Source: CADEED01 sp035286365
GTDB taxonomy: Bacteria; Pseudomonadota; Gammaproteobacteria; Steroidobacterales; Steroidobacteraceae
Assembly (NCBI GenBank): GCA_035286365.1
Contig: DATHJZ010000110.1
Coordinates: 1-36,271, forward strand
Direction of reading: 5' to 3'
DNA length: 36,271 nucleotides
A model generated the notes under the pieces. That model was not told the origin of the DNA. It did no database searches and saw nothing but the letters and a program-made list of their open reading frames with translations. The position numbers and the translations under genes are program-made. Positions 16,761 through 25,826 of this stretch are shown piece after piece; within the stretch, counting starts at the first letter, position 1, and each line of letters begins with the position of its first letter.

Positions 16761-18803
16761 ATGCCGTCACCTGTCCGCAGCTTCATTGCAACGGTGGCGA
16801 TTGCCGCCGCCAATTCCATGGTATTGGCGATGGCTTTTGCCGCGCCGAAGCCGGCCGCGCTCGCGTTCCGTATCGACGAAGGCCGGAACATCAACAGCTT
16901 CTTTCGCGAAGGCCCCGTCGCGGCGCACCTGTTGCTGCGTTCCGGTAACGACCCGCGCATCCTCGTCGCTTTTCCCGCCGGCAACAGCGGTGTCGGTCTG
17001 TGGTTCGAAAAAACCGCGGCGCCGGTCACGTGGACTCTGATCACGCCGCCGAAGCCGGTCACTACGCTCGACGCACGGCGACGCGCAATGCACGGCATCG
17101 AGTTCGAGGTTTCGGTGGATGCCGCCGAGCTGCGTCCCCGCGCCGCGGTGCTGTCGTCGATCCGCGTGCTGCGCGATTACGAACTGCAGCGCACGGCGCC
17201 CGCCGAAGTGCTGATCGAGCCGCGCGCAGCAGGGGACGGCATCTCCTGGTCACGCGATCGGCTGGACGGATCCAGCGGCTATCAACTGACGATCCGCGCG
17301 AGCGCGGGTACGCGTGTAAGCGCGAACGCGTTCACCGCCACCGCGCAGGCGCCGCTGCGGCTCACGATCCAGGCGCTGACCGGCGAAACGCCGCTGACGC
17401 CGCTGCCGGCAACCGTGACCCGCGCCGCGAGCGATGACGCGCGGGCGCGCGATGCGCTCGCGTTCCTGAGCTACGGCGAGAAATTCCTCGCCGGCTCCTG
17501 GCGTTTCGACACCTATTTCGGCCGTGACACGCAGATCTCCGCGCTGCTGCTCGCGCCGGTCCTCGAGCCGGCGGCGATGGAGAGCGCGATTTCCTCGGTA
17601 CTCGACCGGCTCGCACCGAACGGCGAAGTCGCCCACGAAGAAGACATCGGCGAATTCGCGGTGTTGCGCAACGCGCGCGAAGGTCGCGGCAGGATTGCGA
17701 CGCCTATCTACGACTACGGCATGGTGGACGATGACTTCATGCTGGCACCGCTCGCCGCGCGCTGGCTGCTGGACGACGCCCGCGGCCGCAAGCGTGCGCA
17801 AGCATTCCTGGCCCTCAAGGATTCGGCCGGCGAGCGGCGCGGCGACGCGCTGGCGCGCAATTTCCTCTGGGTCGTCGAGCGCACGGCTTCCTTTGCGGAT
17901 GCGCCGCGTGCCCTCAATCTGGTTGGGATCAAGTCGGGACGCACGACGGGCGAATGGCGCGACAGCGATCGCGGGCTCGGCGGCGGTCACTATGCGTACG
18001 ACGTGAATGCGGCATTGGTCCCCGCCGCGCTCGGGAGCATTTCGCGGCTCGTTGAGGCCGGGCTGCTCGACGAATACCTGACGGGCGCACAGCGCAGCGC
18101 ATTGGCGCGCTCAAACGCGCAGGCCAAGGTATGGACGCAGCGTGCGCCGGCGCTGTTCGAGACGGACATTCCCGCCGCCACAGCGCGCGCCGCGATCAGC
18201 GCGTATGCCGCGACGATCGGTGTCGACAGTGCGGCGGCGCTGCGCGCGCTGGGCAACGACGCACTCGCGTTCCACGCGCTGTCGCTCGATTCAGCCGGAA
18301 CGCGCATTCCGATCCTGAACTCGGACGAGGGATTTCGGCTGCTGCTGACCCAGCCGGCGCCAGCAGAACTGGATCGCTGTCTCACCGCCATCATGCGGCC
18401 ATTTCCCGCTGGGCTCGTGACCGACGTGGGCTTGTTAGTGGCGAATCCCGCGCTCGCAGGCACAGAACTCCAGCGCGACTTCACCCGCTCGGCCTATCAC
18501 GGCACGGTGGTGTGGTCCTGGCAGCAGGCGCTGCTGGCGGCGGGCCTCGATCGCCAGTTGCAGCGCACCGACCTGCCGGCGCCGACCCGCGCGCGGCTGG
18601 CACGCGCGCGCAGCAACCTGTGGTCCGTCATCGAAAAGTCCAGGGCGCTGCGCACCTCGGAGCTGTGGTCGTGGACCTACTCCGCGGGTCAGTTCCGCAT
18701 CGCGCCGTTCGGGGCGAGCGGCGCCGACGCGGACGAATCCAACGCGGCGCAGCTCTGGAGCACGGTGTACCTCGGGCTCGCGCCGCCGGCGGCGGCGCAC
18801 TAA
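16761..18803 (+). CDS. Exported six-hairpin (alpha/alpha)6 glycosidase-like protein
   Basis: The protein has 680 aa. A signal peptide (hydrophobic residues about 8-28, ending 'AFAAP') precedes a beta-rich N-terminal domain (to about residue 225) and an alpha-helical barrel-like C-terminal domain. The motif F-D-T-Y-F-G-R-D-T-Q-I-S (D250, D256) and 'GEVAHEEDIGE' (about residues 289-299), then 'DYGMVDDDFMLAPL', recall glycogen-debranching, amylo-1,6-glucosidase and GH15/GH63 enzymes, in which such Asp/Glu residues act as catalytic acid and base. I cannot assign a CAZy family, and the substrate is unknown. It could be a secreted glycosidase acting on alpha-glucans or trehalose-like sugars alongside the TonB receptor and trehalase. 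It converges exactly with the TonB receptor gene: stop codons are directly adjacent with no base between. Confidence 0.6.
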   Translation: MPSPVRSFIATVAIAAANSMVLAMAFAAPKPAALAFRIDEGRNINSFFREGPVAAHLLLRSGNDPRILVAFPAGNSGVGLWFEKTAAPVTWTLITPPKPVTTLDARRRAMHGIEFEVSVDAAELRPRAAVLSSIRVLRDYELQRTAPAEVLIEPRAAGDGISWSRDRLDGSSGYQLTIRASAGTRVSANAFTATAQAPLRLTIQALTGETPLTPLPATVTRAASDDARARDALAFLSYGEKFLAGSWRFDTYFGRDTQISALLLAPVLEPAAMESAISSVLDRLAPNGEVAHEEDIGEFAVLRNAREGRGRIATPIYDYGMVDDDFMLAPLAARWLLDDARGRKRAQAFLALKDSAGERRGDALARNFLWVVERTASFADAPRALNLVGIKSGRTTGEWRDSDRGLGGGHYAYDVNAALVPAALGSISRLVEAGLLDEYLTGAQRSALARSNAQAKVWTQRAPALFETDIPAATARAAISAYAATIGVDSAAALRALGNDALAFHALSLDSAGTRIPILNSDEGFRLLLTQPAPAELDRCLTAIMRPFPAGLVTDVGLLVANPALAGTELQRDFTRSAYHGTVVWSWQQALLAAGLDRQLQRTDLPAPTRARLARARSNLWSVIEKSRALRTSELWSWTYSAGQFRIAPFGASGADADESNAAQLWSTVYLGLAPPAAAH

Positions 18804-21344
18804 CTACCAGAGATACTTCGCCTGGAAGTTGATCTCGCTGCCCTCGAGCGGCCGCGCGAGCAACACACCACCAGTATCCGCGGCCACACCGAAGATACGC
18901 GAGTTGCTCTCCGTGAGGCCGAGCTCATCGGTCACGTTTGAGCCACGGACGGAGAACTGCCAGTTGTCGCCGACGTTGGCCGTAACGCCGAAGTCCCAGG
19001 TGTTGTACGACCCGAGCTGCTGCAGTGCCGATTGATCCTGCGTGTGATCGCCGACGTGCGTGTATGTCACATAGAAATCGAGGTCGCCGGCGCCGATCGG
19101 AAGACGATAGCTCGGCGTGAGCATGTAACGCAGCTTCGGCTGGCGCTGCAGCTGCTTGCCCTGGATGACCGCGCAGCCGGGACCGGTGACGACGTTGGAG
19201 TACGGGACGCAGGCGTCATAATCGGTGTATTCGCCGTCGAGGAAGTTGGCCACGACCTGGAAACGGAAGTGCTCGCCCGGCGTAATCGCGCCGATCAGGT
19301 TGATGCCCTTCGACTCCGAGCCGTAGATGAGCTGGGCGCCGGGTATCGGAACACCAGCTCCGTTCGTGGGCGTGTACAGCAGGCCCGAGAAGTCGCGGAA
19401 GTACGCGCTGATGTCCGCGTAGATCAGGTCGTTCTGGAACTTGTAGCCCACCTCGTAGTTCTTGACCACCTGGATGGGGGGCGAGTTGCCCGTGGTGCTG
19501 CCGCGAATGCCGTTGTCGAAGTCCGAGAAGTGTCCGCCGCGGTTCACGCGCAAATACGCCGAGCTGGAATCGGTGAAGCTGTAATTGGCGCCGAGCGTCC
19601 ACGACGTGAAGTCCTCGTCGTAGTCGGTGGTTGCGAACGTGCCGTTACACACGGGCACCCCGTTGTTGTAGAGCGTCAGCGGATTGCCATCGGTGTCCTG
19701 GTTCGTCAGATTACAGACGCGGTTGGTTGCATCCTGATTCTCGAAGCGCACGGACGCGTCGAGCAGCCACTTGTCGACGCGCCACGAGTCGGACAGATAA
19801 ATCGCGCGGTTGAATGCGTGGCCCTTCTCCGTGATGTTGAAGCCGCCGTTGTCGAGGAATCCCTGCTCGTCGGTTAGCTGCGCCGTCTGGCCCATCGCGT
19901 TGACGAAGCTCACCGCAATCGGCTGCGCATTGGGTTCGTTCGTCATGAACATCTGGTTACCCAGCGCCCACTCGTCGTCCATCGTGTAGTACGCGGTGTA
20001 CAGGCCGACCGTCAGCGTGTTGCCGTCGAAGAGCTCCTTGCTCAGGCGGAAGTCGTTGTTGAAATTCTCGAGTTCTTTGTGAATGAACCACCAGCCCTGG
20101 TGGATGACGCTGGTATCGCCGGGCACTGCGCCGCCGCCAACGAAGTTGGCGGTCGCCGAACCCGCGGGGAGTTGGAAGCCGCCGAGCCCCGTTTCGATGT
20201 TGTACAACTCGTCGTTGAGCGTCGCGGGATTGCTGCCCGAGAACAGCGCGTTCGTGTCGACGTCACCGGCGTTGTACAGGAACTTGTCGCTGATCGACCA
20301 GCCGTTGTCGAAGTCGAGATCCCAGTTCGCGCCGAGGAAGACCATCTGCGCGCCGCGGCCGTTCGCGAGATCCGCGTTCGTGCCGCCACCCGGGTAGCCG
20401 TCGAGCCGCACGCGGCGGATCGCATTGCTGTTGTAGGTGGAAGTCAGCGGATCGAAGCCCGGGTACTTGCTGAAACTGTCGCTGCCGCGCTGGATCACCG
20501 GAATCGGCGTGATGAACTGGTTCTTGTCATCGAGATAGCGCGCGTAGAACGTGAGCTTGCTGCGATCGGATTCGTGCTTGAGCGTGGCAGTCAATTGACC
20601 GCCTTCATCCGCCTTGAACTGCGGATCGCGCACGCCATCCGACGAGCGCCAGAAGCCGCCGAAGCTGCCGACCCAGTCGCCGCCGACCGGAAAGCCGACG
20701 AAGCCGTCGACGCGCATGAGACCTTCGTCGCCGTAGGTGGCGCCCAGACTGCCGGTCGGCGTGTCGGTGCCCGTCTTGAGCAGGAAGTTGGCGGTAGCGC
20801 CCATCTGGCCGCCCGCGAAGACGACGGAGGGGCCGCCCTGCAGGATTTCCGCGGATTTCACCGTGTCGTCGAGACGGAAAATACTCGTCGTCTCGAAGAA
20901 CGACAGCGTGGGCATGCCGTACAGCGGCGATCCCATCATCTGCGTGGTGAAGTAGGGCGCATCGCCGCCGCCCGGGAAGCCCGCAATCTCGATATTAGCG
21001 CCGGTCTGGCCGCCCGAAGACTCCGGCCACATGCCGGGAGAAATCTTGAGCAGGTCCGCCGTGCTCTTGGGATTCGCGCGGCGAATCTCCTCTTCGTTGG
21101 CGGTGACGATGTTGTAGCTCGCTTCGAGCTTTTTCACGCCGCCGGCGATGGCGCTGCCGGTGACGACGATGGTTTCGAGGCCGCTGTCGCCGGAAGTGTC
21201 ATCCGGGGTTTCGGCCTGCTCCTGCGCCTGGACTGCAAATGGAACTGCGGCGGCGGTGAGGGCCAGCCACTTTGCGGCACTGCGCGCTCTCGGCGACGGG
21301 CGTGCGCGAACTTTCTGCGACAAATCGGAAATTTGCGTGCTCAT
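18804..21344 (-). CDS. TonB-dependent outer membrane receptor
   Basis: An 846-aa protein with a signal peptide that has an unusually long basic n-region (hydrophobic core at about residues 26-38, cleavage near 'VQAQEQ'). A TonB-box-like 'ETIVVTGS' follows, then a plug domain ('STADLLKISPGMWPESSG', 'SAEILQGGPSVVFAGGQMGATANF') and a 22-strand-type barrel that ends in the aromatic 'FQAKYLW'. Length and motifs are those of siderophore or carbohydrate TonB receptors. Location between a glycosidase-like gene and a trehalase suggests oligosaccharide import, by inference only: no SusD-like protein, inner-membrane transporter or regulator is encoded here. The start has GGAAGG embedded in an inverted repeat (21349-21362). 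Its start is divergent from treA with a 205-nt gap. Confidence 0.9.
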   Translation of the reverse strand: MSTQISDLSQKVRARPSPRARSAAKWLALTAAAVPFAVQAQEQAETPDDTSGDSGLETIVVTGSAIAGGVKKLEASYNIVTANEEEIRRANPKSTADLLKISPGMWPESSGGQTGANIEIAGFPGGGDAPYFTTQMMGSPLYGMPTLSFFETTSIFRLDDTVKSAEILQGGPSVVFAGGQMGATANFLLKTGTDTPTGSLGATYGDEGLMRVDGFVGFPVGGDWVGSFGGFWRSSDGVRDPQFKADEGGQLTATLKHESDRSKLTFYARYLDDKNQFITPIPVIQRGSDSFSKYPGFDPLTSTYNSNAIRRVRLDGYPGGGTNADLANGRGAQMVFLGANWDLDFDNGWSISDKFLYNAGDVDTNALFSGSNPATLNDELYNIETGLGGFQLPAGSATANFVGGGAVPGDTSVIHQGWWFIHKELENFNNDFRLSKELFDGNTLTVGLYTAYYTMDDEWALGNQMFMTNEPNAQPIAVSFVNAMGQTAQLTDEQGFLDNGGFNITEKGHAFNRAIYLSDSWRVDKWLLDASVRFENQDATNRVCNLTNQDTDGNPLTLYNNGVPVCNGTFATTDYDEDFTSWTLGANYSFTDSSSAYLRVNRGGHFSDFDNGIRGSTTGNSPPIQVVKNYEVGYKFQNDLIYADISAYFRDFSGLLYTPTNGAGVPIPGAQLIYGSESKGINLIGAITPGEHFRFQVVANFLDGEYTDYDACVPYSNVVTGPGCAVIQGKQLQRQPKLRYMLTPSYRLPIGAGDLDFYVTYTHVGDHTQDQSALQQLGSYNTWDFGVTANVGDNWQFSVRGSNVTDELGLTESNSRIFGVAADTGGVLLARPLEGSEINFQAKYLW

Positions 21345-21348
21345 ACGG

Positions 21349-21362
21349 ACCTTCCAGAAGGT
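21349..21362 (-). promoter_or_regulatory. Inverted repeat containing the TonB receptor ribosome-binding site
   Basis: On the minus strand ACCTTC-TG-GAAGGT lies four bases before the start codon of the receptor, and its right arm GGAAGG is the Shine-Dalgarno sequence. The two 6-bp arms are exactly complementary. As RNA the 2-nt loop is very tight, so a DNA-binding site or transient occlusion of the ribosome site are both possible. Confidence 0.35.
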
Positions 21363-21549
21363 GTCTAATTACGACAATGGCGGAAGTCTCCTCCTCGATC
21401 CGCGAAAAGGATTCTGAAATGGCGCGCGCCGTCGTGTCAGCATTCGACTACAAATGGTGTTCGCCGCGACTCACGCGCTTCAGAACGTGGTGGAATCCGC
21501 ATCGCACGCGACACATCGGGCGGCCCTGCGCCTAACAGGAACTCTCCCC

Positions 21550-23190
21550 ATGCAGCCATACATCCACCGGTTCTTCCGTACGTTGTGCAGCGCGGTAGTT
21601 GCCGCGCAACTCGCATTGATCGCCGCTACCGCTACCGCGCGCGAGGTCGTGCCACTGCAACCCTCGCAGGTGTACGGCGAGCTGTTCGAGCGGGTTCAGT
21701 CGCAGCGGCTTTTTCCCGACAGCAAGACCTTCGCCGACGCGACCGCGAAGTCCACGCCCGAGCAAATTCTGCAAAATTACGAATCGCAGAAGCGCCAGGC
21801 GGGCTTTGAGCTGAAGAAATTCGTCGAAGCGAATTTCGTGATCCCCAGTGGCGCCGGCAGTGGGTTCAAGACCGCGCCGCGCGAGGAGGTCCGTGCGCAT
21901 ATCGAACGGCTGTGGGTCGAGTTGACGCGCGAGCCGCAACCGGCGTCCGGCGCGGCATCGCATCTGGCGCTCAGCACGCGTTTCGTCGTGCCGGGCGACC
22001 GCTTTCGCGAAATGTACTACTGGGACTCGTACTTCACGATGGTCGGGCTGCAGACCAGCAAGCGCGACGATCTCGTGGCAGCCATGGTGGAGAATTTCGC
22101 CGGCCTCATCGACAGCTACGGACACATTCCGAACGGCACGCGCTCTTACTACCTGAGCCGCTCGCAGCCGCCGTTCTTCGCCGCGATGGTCGAGCTGCAG
22201 GCGCAGCACGAGGGCACGCGCGCGCTGATCAAGCGGCTGCCGCAACTAGAAGGCGAATACGCCTTCTGGATGGAGGGCGCAGAAGGCCTCGCGCCTGGTT
22301 CGGCGCATCGCCGCGTCGTGCGCCTCGCCGACGGACGACTGTTGAATCGCTACTGGGACGACCTTGCGACGCCGCGCGACGAGGCCTACCTCGAAGACAT
22401 GCAGACCGCGCGAAAATCCGGGCGGCCCGAAGCCGAGGTGTACCGGGACCTGCGCGCGTCGGCCGAGAGCGGCTGGGATTTCAGCTCGCGGTGGCTGGCG
22501 GACGGCAAGACGCTGAGTTCGATCCGCACCACCGACATCGTGCCGGTGGACCTCAACAGCCTGCTGTACAAGCTGGAGGTCGTCATCGCGCGCGGCTGCA
22601 AGGCGGCGGCGCGGGCCGATTGCAACAAGAAAATGCTGGCGAACTCGCAGGCGCGGCAAAAGGCCGTGATCGAATCGATGTGGAACGACAAGCTCGAGGC
22701 GTTCGTCGACTACGATTGGCGCAACAAGAAGCAGATCGAACAGCTGACGGCCGCGACCGCCTATCCCCTGTTCGCCGATCTGGCCGATGCCAAGCGGGCG
22801 CATCGCGTCGCCAACACGATCAGGAAGTCGCTGCTGATGCCACACGGCCTCGCGACGACGCTCGAAGACACCGGAGAGCAGTGGGACGCGCCGAACGGTT
22901 GGGCACCGCTGCAGTGGGTCGCGATCGATGGGTTGCGACGGCATGGCGAGCAGGAACTGGCCGCAAAGATCGCGACCGTGTGGGTCGCGGAGAACGCGCG
23001 CGTGTACTGCAAGACCGGCAAGCTGGTCGAGAAATACAACGTCCGTGATGCAGGTGAAGGGGCGGGCGGCGAATACCCGGTGCAGGACGGGTTCGGCTGG
23101 ACCAATGCGATTCTGATCAAACTACTGGCGATCTACCCGAAGCTCGCGCGCCCGCGATACGAATTCACCGGCGCGGCCTGCGGGACATGA
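21550..23190 (+). CDS. treA: Periplasmic alpha,alpha-trehalase (GH37)
   Basis: A 546-aa enzyme that hydrolyses trehalose to two glucose molecules. Residues about 1-30 are a signal peptide (cleavage after 'TATA'). Trehalase signature 1 lies at 148-161 (P-G-D-R-F-R-E-M-Y-Y-W-D-S-Y) and signature 2 at 444-456 (Q-W-D-A-P-N-G-W-A-P-L-Q-W). The predicted catalytic acid D310 (in 'SGWDFSSRW') and base E508 (in 'GGEYPVQDGFGW') are both present, so the protein should be active in the periplasm. ATG 21550 is chosen as the start of the signal peptide; GGAACTC just upstream is a poor ribosome site. The gene is single. No ABC or PTS trehalose transporter is nearby, so released glucose may be oxidised by the sugar dehydrogenase encoded downstream (inference). 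Confidence 0.95.
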   Translation: MQPYIHRFFRTLCSAVVAAQLALIAATATAREVVPLQPSQVYGELFERVQSQRLFPDSKTFADATAKSTPEQILQNYESQKRQAGFELKKFVEANFVIPSGAGSGFKTAPREEVRAHIERLWVELTREPQPASGAASHLALSTRFVVPGDRFREMYYWDSYFTMVGLQTSKRDDLVAAMVENFAGLIDSYGHIPNGTRSYYLSRSQPPFFAAMVELQAQHEGTRALIKRLPQLEGEYAFWMEGAEGLAPGSAHRRVVRLADGRLLNRYWDDLATPRDEAYLEDMQTARKSGRPEAEVYRDLRASAESGWDFSSRWLADGKTLSSIRTTDIVPVDLNSLLYKLEVVIARGCKAAARADCNKKMLANSQARQKAVIESMWNDKLEAFVDYDWRNKKQIEQLTAATAYPLFADLADAKRAHRVANTIRKSLLMPHGLATTLEDTGEQWDAPNGWAPLQWVAIDGLRRHGEQELAAKIATVWVAENARVYCKTGKLVEKYNVRDAGEGAGGEYPVQDGFGWTNAILIKLLAIYPKLARPRYEFTGAACGT

Positions 23191-23197
23191 AGCGGCC

Positions 23198-23226
23198 CTT
23201 TTTCCGAGGGCACGTGTAGGAAAAAG
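23198..23226 (+). terminator. Weak hairpin after treA
   Basis: CTTTTTCC (23198-23205) pairs perfectly with GGAAAAAG (23219-23226) around a 13-nt loop, 8 nt after the treA stop. The stem is AT-rich and no long T-run follows, so it is a poor intrinsic terminator. It precedes the next promoter candidate by only 5 nt. Confidence 0.3.
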
Positions 23227-23231
23227 CCGTC

Positions 23232-23260
23232 TTGTTAAGGCCATCGGACGGGCCTATACG
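23232..23260 (+). promoter_or_regulatory. Sigma70-like promoter for the PQQ dehydrogenase/BamE-like operon
   Basis: TTGTTA (23232-23237) and TATACG (23255-23260) are 17 nt apart, each with 4 of 6 consensus matches. The transcript would start near 23267, leaving a leader of about 36 nt before GGGAGG and ATG 23303. No operator-like dyad is visible. Confidence 0.45.
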
Positions 23261-23302
23261 AGCTTGGCATATCCGCGTGAGACGAGAGTCCAGGGAGGAC
23301 TT

Positions 23303-25816
23303 ATGTCAGCGACTTCATCCCCCGGCGGTCACCCGTCGGCAAAGTTCCGCCCGGTCTTCGTTGCAATTTTGCTTGGCTCTTTGTGGCTGGGCCCGGTGGC
23401 TCTCGGCGCCGCGCTGCCAAGCGGTTTCGCGGAGACGCGCGTGGCAACCGGGCTCGCGAGCCCCACCCTGATGGCGTTTGCACCCGACGGGCGCTTGTTC
23501 GTCGCTCAGCAAGCGGGTGCGTTGCGAGTCATCAAGAACGGTGCGCTGCTCGCGCAGCCGTTCCTCAATCTGAGCGTGAATTCTTCCGGTGAGCGCGGAC
23601 TGCTCGGGGTCGCCTTCGATCCGAATTTTGCGTCCAATAGCTTCGTCTACGTGTACTACACGACCTCGGCGAGTCCCGTTCACAATCGCCTGAGCCGCTT
23701 CACCGCGAGCGCCGCCAATCCGGATGTCGTCGCCGCCGGCAGTGAAGTGCAGCTGCTGAATCTGCCGGCCTTGAGTTCGGCGACGAATCACAACGGTGGT
23801 TCGATTCACTTCGGCAATGACGGCAAGCTCTACATCGCCGTCGGTGAAAATGCCAACAGCGCCAATTCGCAGTCGTTCACCACGCCGCTGGGCAAGCTCC
23901 TGCGCATCAACCCGGATGGCTCGATCCCTGCGGACAATCCGTTCCTGAATCAAACTACCGGCATCAACCAGGCTATCTGGGCACGCGGGCTGCGCAATCC
24001 GTTCAATTTTGCGGTCGACCGCACGACCGGCCGGATCCATCTGAATGACGTCGGCCAGGACACCTGGGAAGAGGTCAATCTTGCGATCGCCGGCTCGAAT
24101 TTCGGCTGGCCGCAGACCGAAGGAAACAATCCGCCCGGTGTCGCGGGCGTGCGCTACCCGATTCATACCTATCAGAATGCCGGCACCTCCTGCGCAATCA
24201 CCGGCGCGGCATTTTACCGGCCGACCACTGCAACGTTTCCCGCCGCGTACAACGGCCGCTATTTCTTCGGTGATTACTGCGGTGGCTTCATCCGGATGCT
24301 GAGTCCGCCGAATTACTCGACCTCGGCGAACTTCGCCACCGGCATCAGCTCGCTGGTGGATATCGAGGTGAGTGCCGACGGCTCGCTCTACTACCTCGCG
24401 CGCGGTGGCGGCGAAGTGTTTCGCGTGCAGTTCACGGCGAACATCGCGCCGAGCATCTCGTCGCAGCCGGCGAATCTCACGGTCGCGGCCGGTCAATCCG
24501 CGAGTTTCACGGTCACGGCTTCAGGTACCGCGCCACTGCAGTATCAGTGGCAAAGAAACGGCGTGAACATTGCCGGCGCCACCTCACCGACCTACACGTT
24601 CAACACGACCGGCGCGGACAACGGCGCGACGTTCCGCGCCGTCGTCAGCAATTCCGCCGGCTCCGCGACCAGCAACGCAGCGACGCTGACGGTGCTGATC
24701 AACGGCGCGCCGACCGGGACGATCACGGCGCCGGTCAACGGGACCAACTACCGAGGCGGCCAGGTCTTCACGTTCGCAGGCGTAGCCAACGATCCCGAGG
24801 ATGGCGCATTGCCGCCGAGCGCATTCACCTGGAGTGTGGATTTCCACCATGACGACCACACGCATCCGTTCGTGCCGCCCACGAGCGGCATCACGACCGG
24901 CACGTTCACGATTGCCAATCGCGGCGAGACGTCCGCGAACGTGTTCTATCGCGTGATCCTGACGGTGCGCGACTCTGCGGGTCTTCCGCACACCTCGTCG
25001 GTCGACGTACGGCCGCTGACCTCCGTCGTGAGCATCGAGAGCAACGTGCCAAACGCGCAACTCACGCTGGATGGAGCCCCGATCACGGCGCCTCACACGT
25101 TCACGGGCGTCGAAGGCATCATTCGAACGCTCGGCGTCGTGACACCACAGGCTTCTGCCGGAACGACCTACGATTTCGTGTCCTGGTCCGACGGCGGTCC
25201 GGCGACGCACGAGGTCGTCACGCCCAATGACGATGCGACCCTTACCGCCCTGTTTCAGCCGGCGGCGGTAGCGACGCTGTTCAGTGACGACTTCGAAACG
25301 GCCAAGGGTTGGACGCTCACGGGCGGCGCAAATACCGCAACTTCCGGGAACTGGCAGCGCGGCGATCCACAACCCACCACTTCGAGTGGCATCGCGTTGC
25401 AACCGGGAAACTGCGACGGGGGATCGGTCAATTGCCTGGTCACGGGCCTGACGGCAGGTGCGGCGGCCAATTCCAACGATGTGGACGGTGGACAGACGTC
25501 GATTCAATCGCCGCCCATCGCTCTCCCGGCCGGCAGCACGATCAACCTGAGATTCCGGTTTTATTTCGCCTACTTGAACAATGCGACGTCGGCGGATTAC
25601 ATCCGGGTTCGCGTGGTGGGTAACAATGGCCAGGTTCAGACGGTATCCGCGCTGGGCGCGACGGCGAATAATGTCGCCGGTGTGTGGAGAACGCGTACCG
25701 CCGATCTCAGTGTCTGGGCCGGACAGACCATTCAGCTGCGAATCGATGCGATCGACGGCGCCTCAGAAAGCCTGATCGAGGCGGGGTTCGACAACCTGGT
25801 GGTGACGCGGCAATAA
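23303..25816 (+). CDS. Secreted PQQ-dependent sugar dehydrogenase-like protein with Ig-like and C-terminal adhesion-type domains
   Basis: The protein has 837 aa; GGGAGG lies just before ATG 23303. A signal peptide (about 1-36) leads into a six-bladed soluble glucose dehydrogenase-like domain (about 40-375). It has H163 in 'TNHNGGSIHFGNDGKLYIAVG', 'ARGLRNPFNF' and 'NDVGQDTWEEVN', the residues that hold PQQ and Ca2+ in that family. Then follow an immunoglobulin-like domain (about 378-466), a PKD-like domain with the His/Asp-rich 'FHHDDHTHPF' (about 513-522), a repeat-like segment ending 'DDATLTALF', and a jelly-roll domain with 'DDFETAKGWTLTGG' (about 660-837). It probably oxidises aldoses outside the inner membrane. 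The extra domains suggest attachment to polymers or the cell surface. No PQQ synthesis gene is present here. Its stop overlaps the next ribosome site. Confidence 0.8.
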   Translation: MSATSSPGGHPSAKFRPVFVAILLGSLWLGPVALGAALPSGFAETRVATGLASPTLMAFAPDGRLFVAQQAGALRVIKNGALLAQPFLNLSVNSSGERGLLGVAFDPNFASNSFVYVYYTTSASPVHNRLSRFTASAANPDVVAAGSEVQLLNLPALSSATNHNGGSIHFGNDGKLYIAVGENANSANSQSFTTPLGKLLRINPDGSIPADNPFLNQTTGINQAIWARGLRNPFNFAVDRTTGRIHLNDVGQDTWEEVNLAIAGSNFGWPQTEGNNPPGVAGVRYPIHTYQNAGTSCAITGAAFYRPTTATFPAAYNGRYFFGDYCGGFIRMLSPPNYSTSANFATGISSLVDIEVSADGSLYYLARGGGEVFRVQFTANIAPSISSQPANLTVAAGQSASFTVTASGTAPLQYQWQRNGVNIAGATSPTYTFNTTGADNGATFRAVVSNSAGSATSNAATLTVLINGAPTGTITAPVNGTNYRGGQVFTFAGVANDPEDGALPPSAFTWSVDFHHDDHTHPFVPPTSGITTGTFTIANRGETSANVFYRVILTVRDSAGLPHTSSVDVRPLTSVVSIESNVPNAQLTLDGAPITAPHTFTGVEGIIRTLGVVTPQASAGTTYDFVSWSDGGPATHEVVTPNDDATLTALFQPAAVATLFSDDFETAKGWTLTGGANTATSGNWQRGDPQPTTSSGIALQPGNCDGGSVNCLVTGLTAGAAANSNDVDGGQTSIQSPPIALPAGSTINLRFRFYFAYLNNATSADYIRVRVVGNNGQVQTVSALGATANNVAGVWRTRTADLSVWAGQTIQLRIDAIDGASESLIEAGFDNLVVTRQ

Positions 25817-25821
25817 GGAGG
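25815..25821 (+). promoter_or_regulatory. Ribosome binding site overlapping the dehydrogenase stop codon
   Basis: AAGGAGG is a near-perfect Shine-Dalgarno sequence whose first two bases belong to the TAA stop of the dehydrogenase; ATG 25827 follows five bases later. The arrangement supports one transcript and possible translational coupling with the BamE-like gene. Confidence 0.6.
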
Positions 25822-25826
25822 ACTCC

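Noticed and set aside
20079..21368. Long plus-strand open frame opposite the TonB receptor (429 codons)
   Set aside because: Complement of the receptor; composition is Arg/Glu/Ala-rich and lacks any recognisable domain or start signal.
23315..24496. Minus-strand open frame opposite the PQQ dehydrogenase (393 codons)
   Set aside because: Shadow of the propeller domain; no motif, and the plus strand has catalytic residues and signal peptide.
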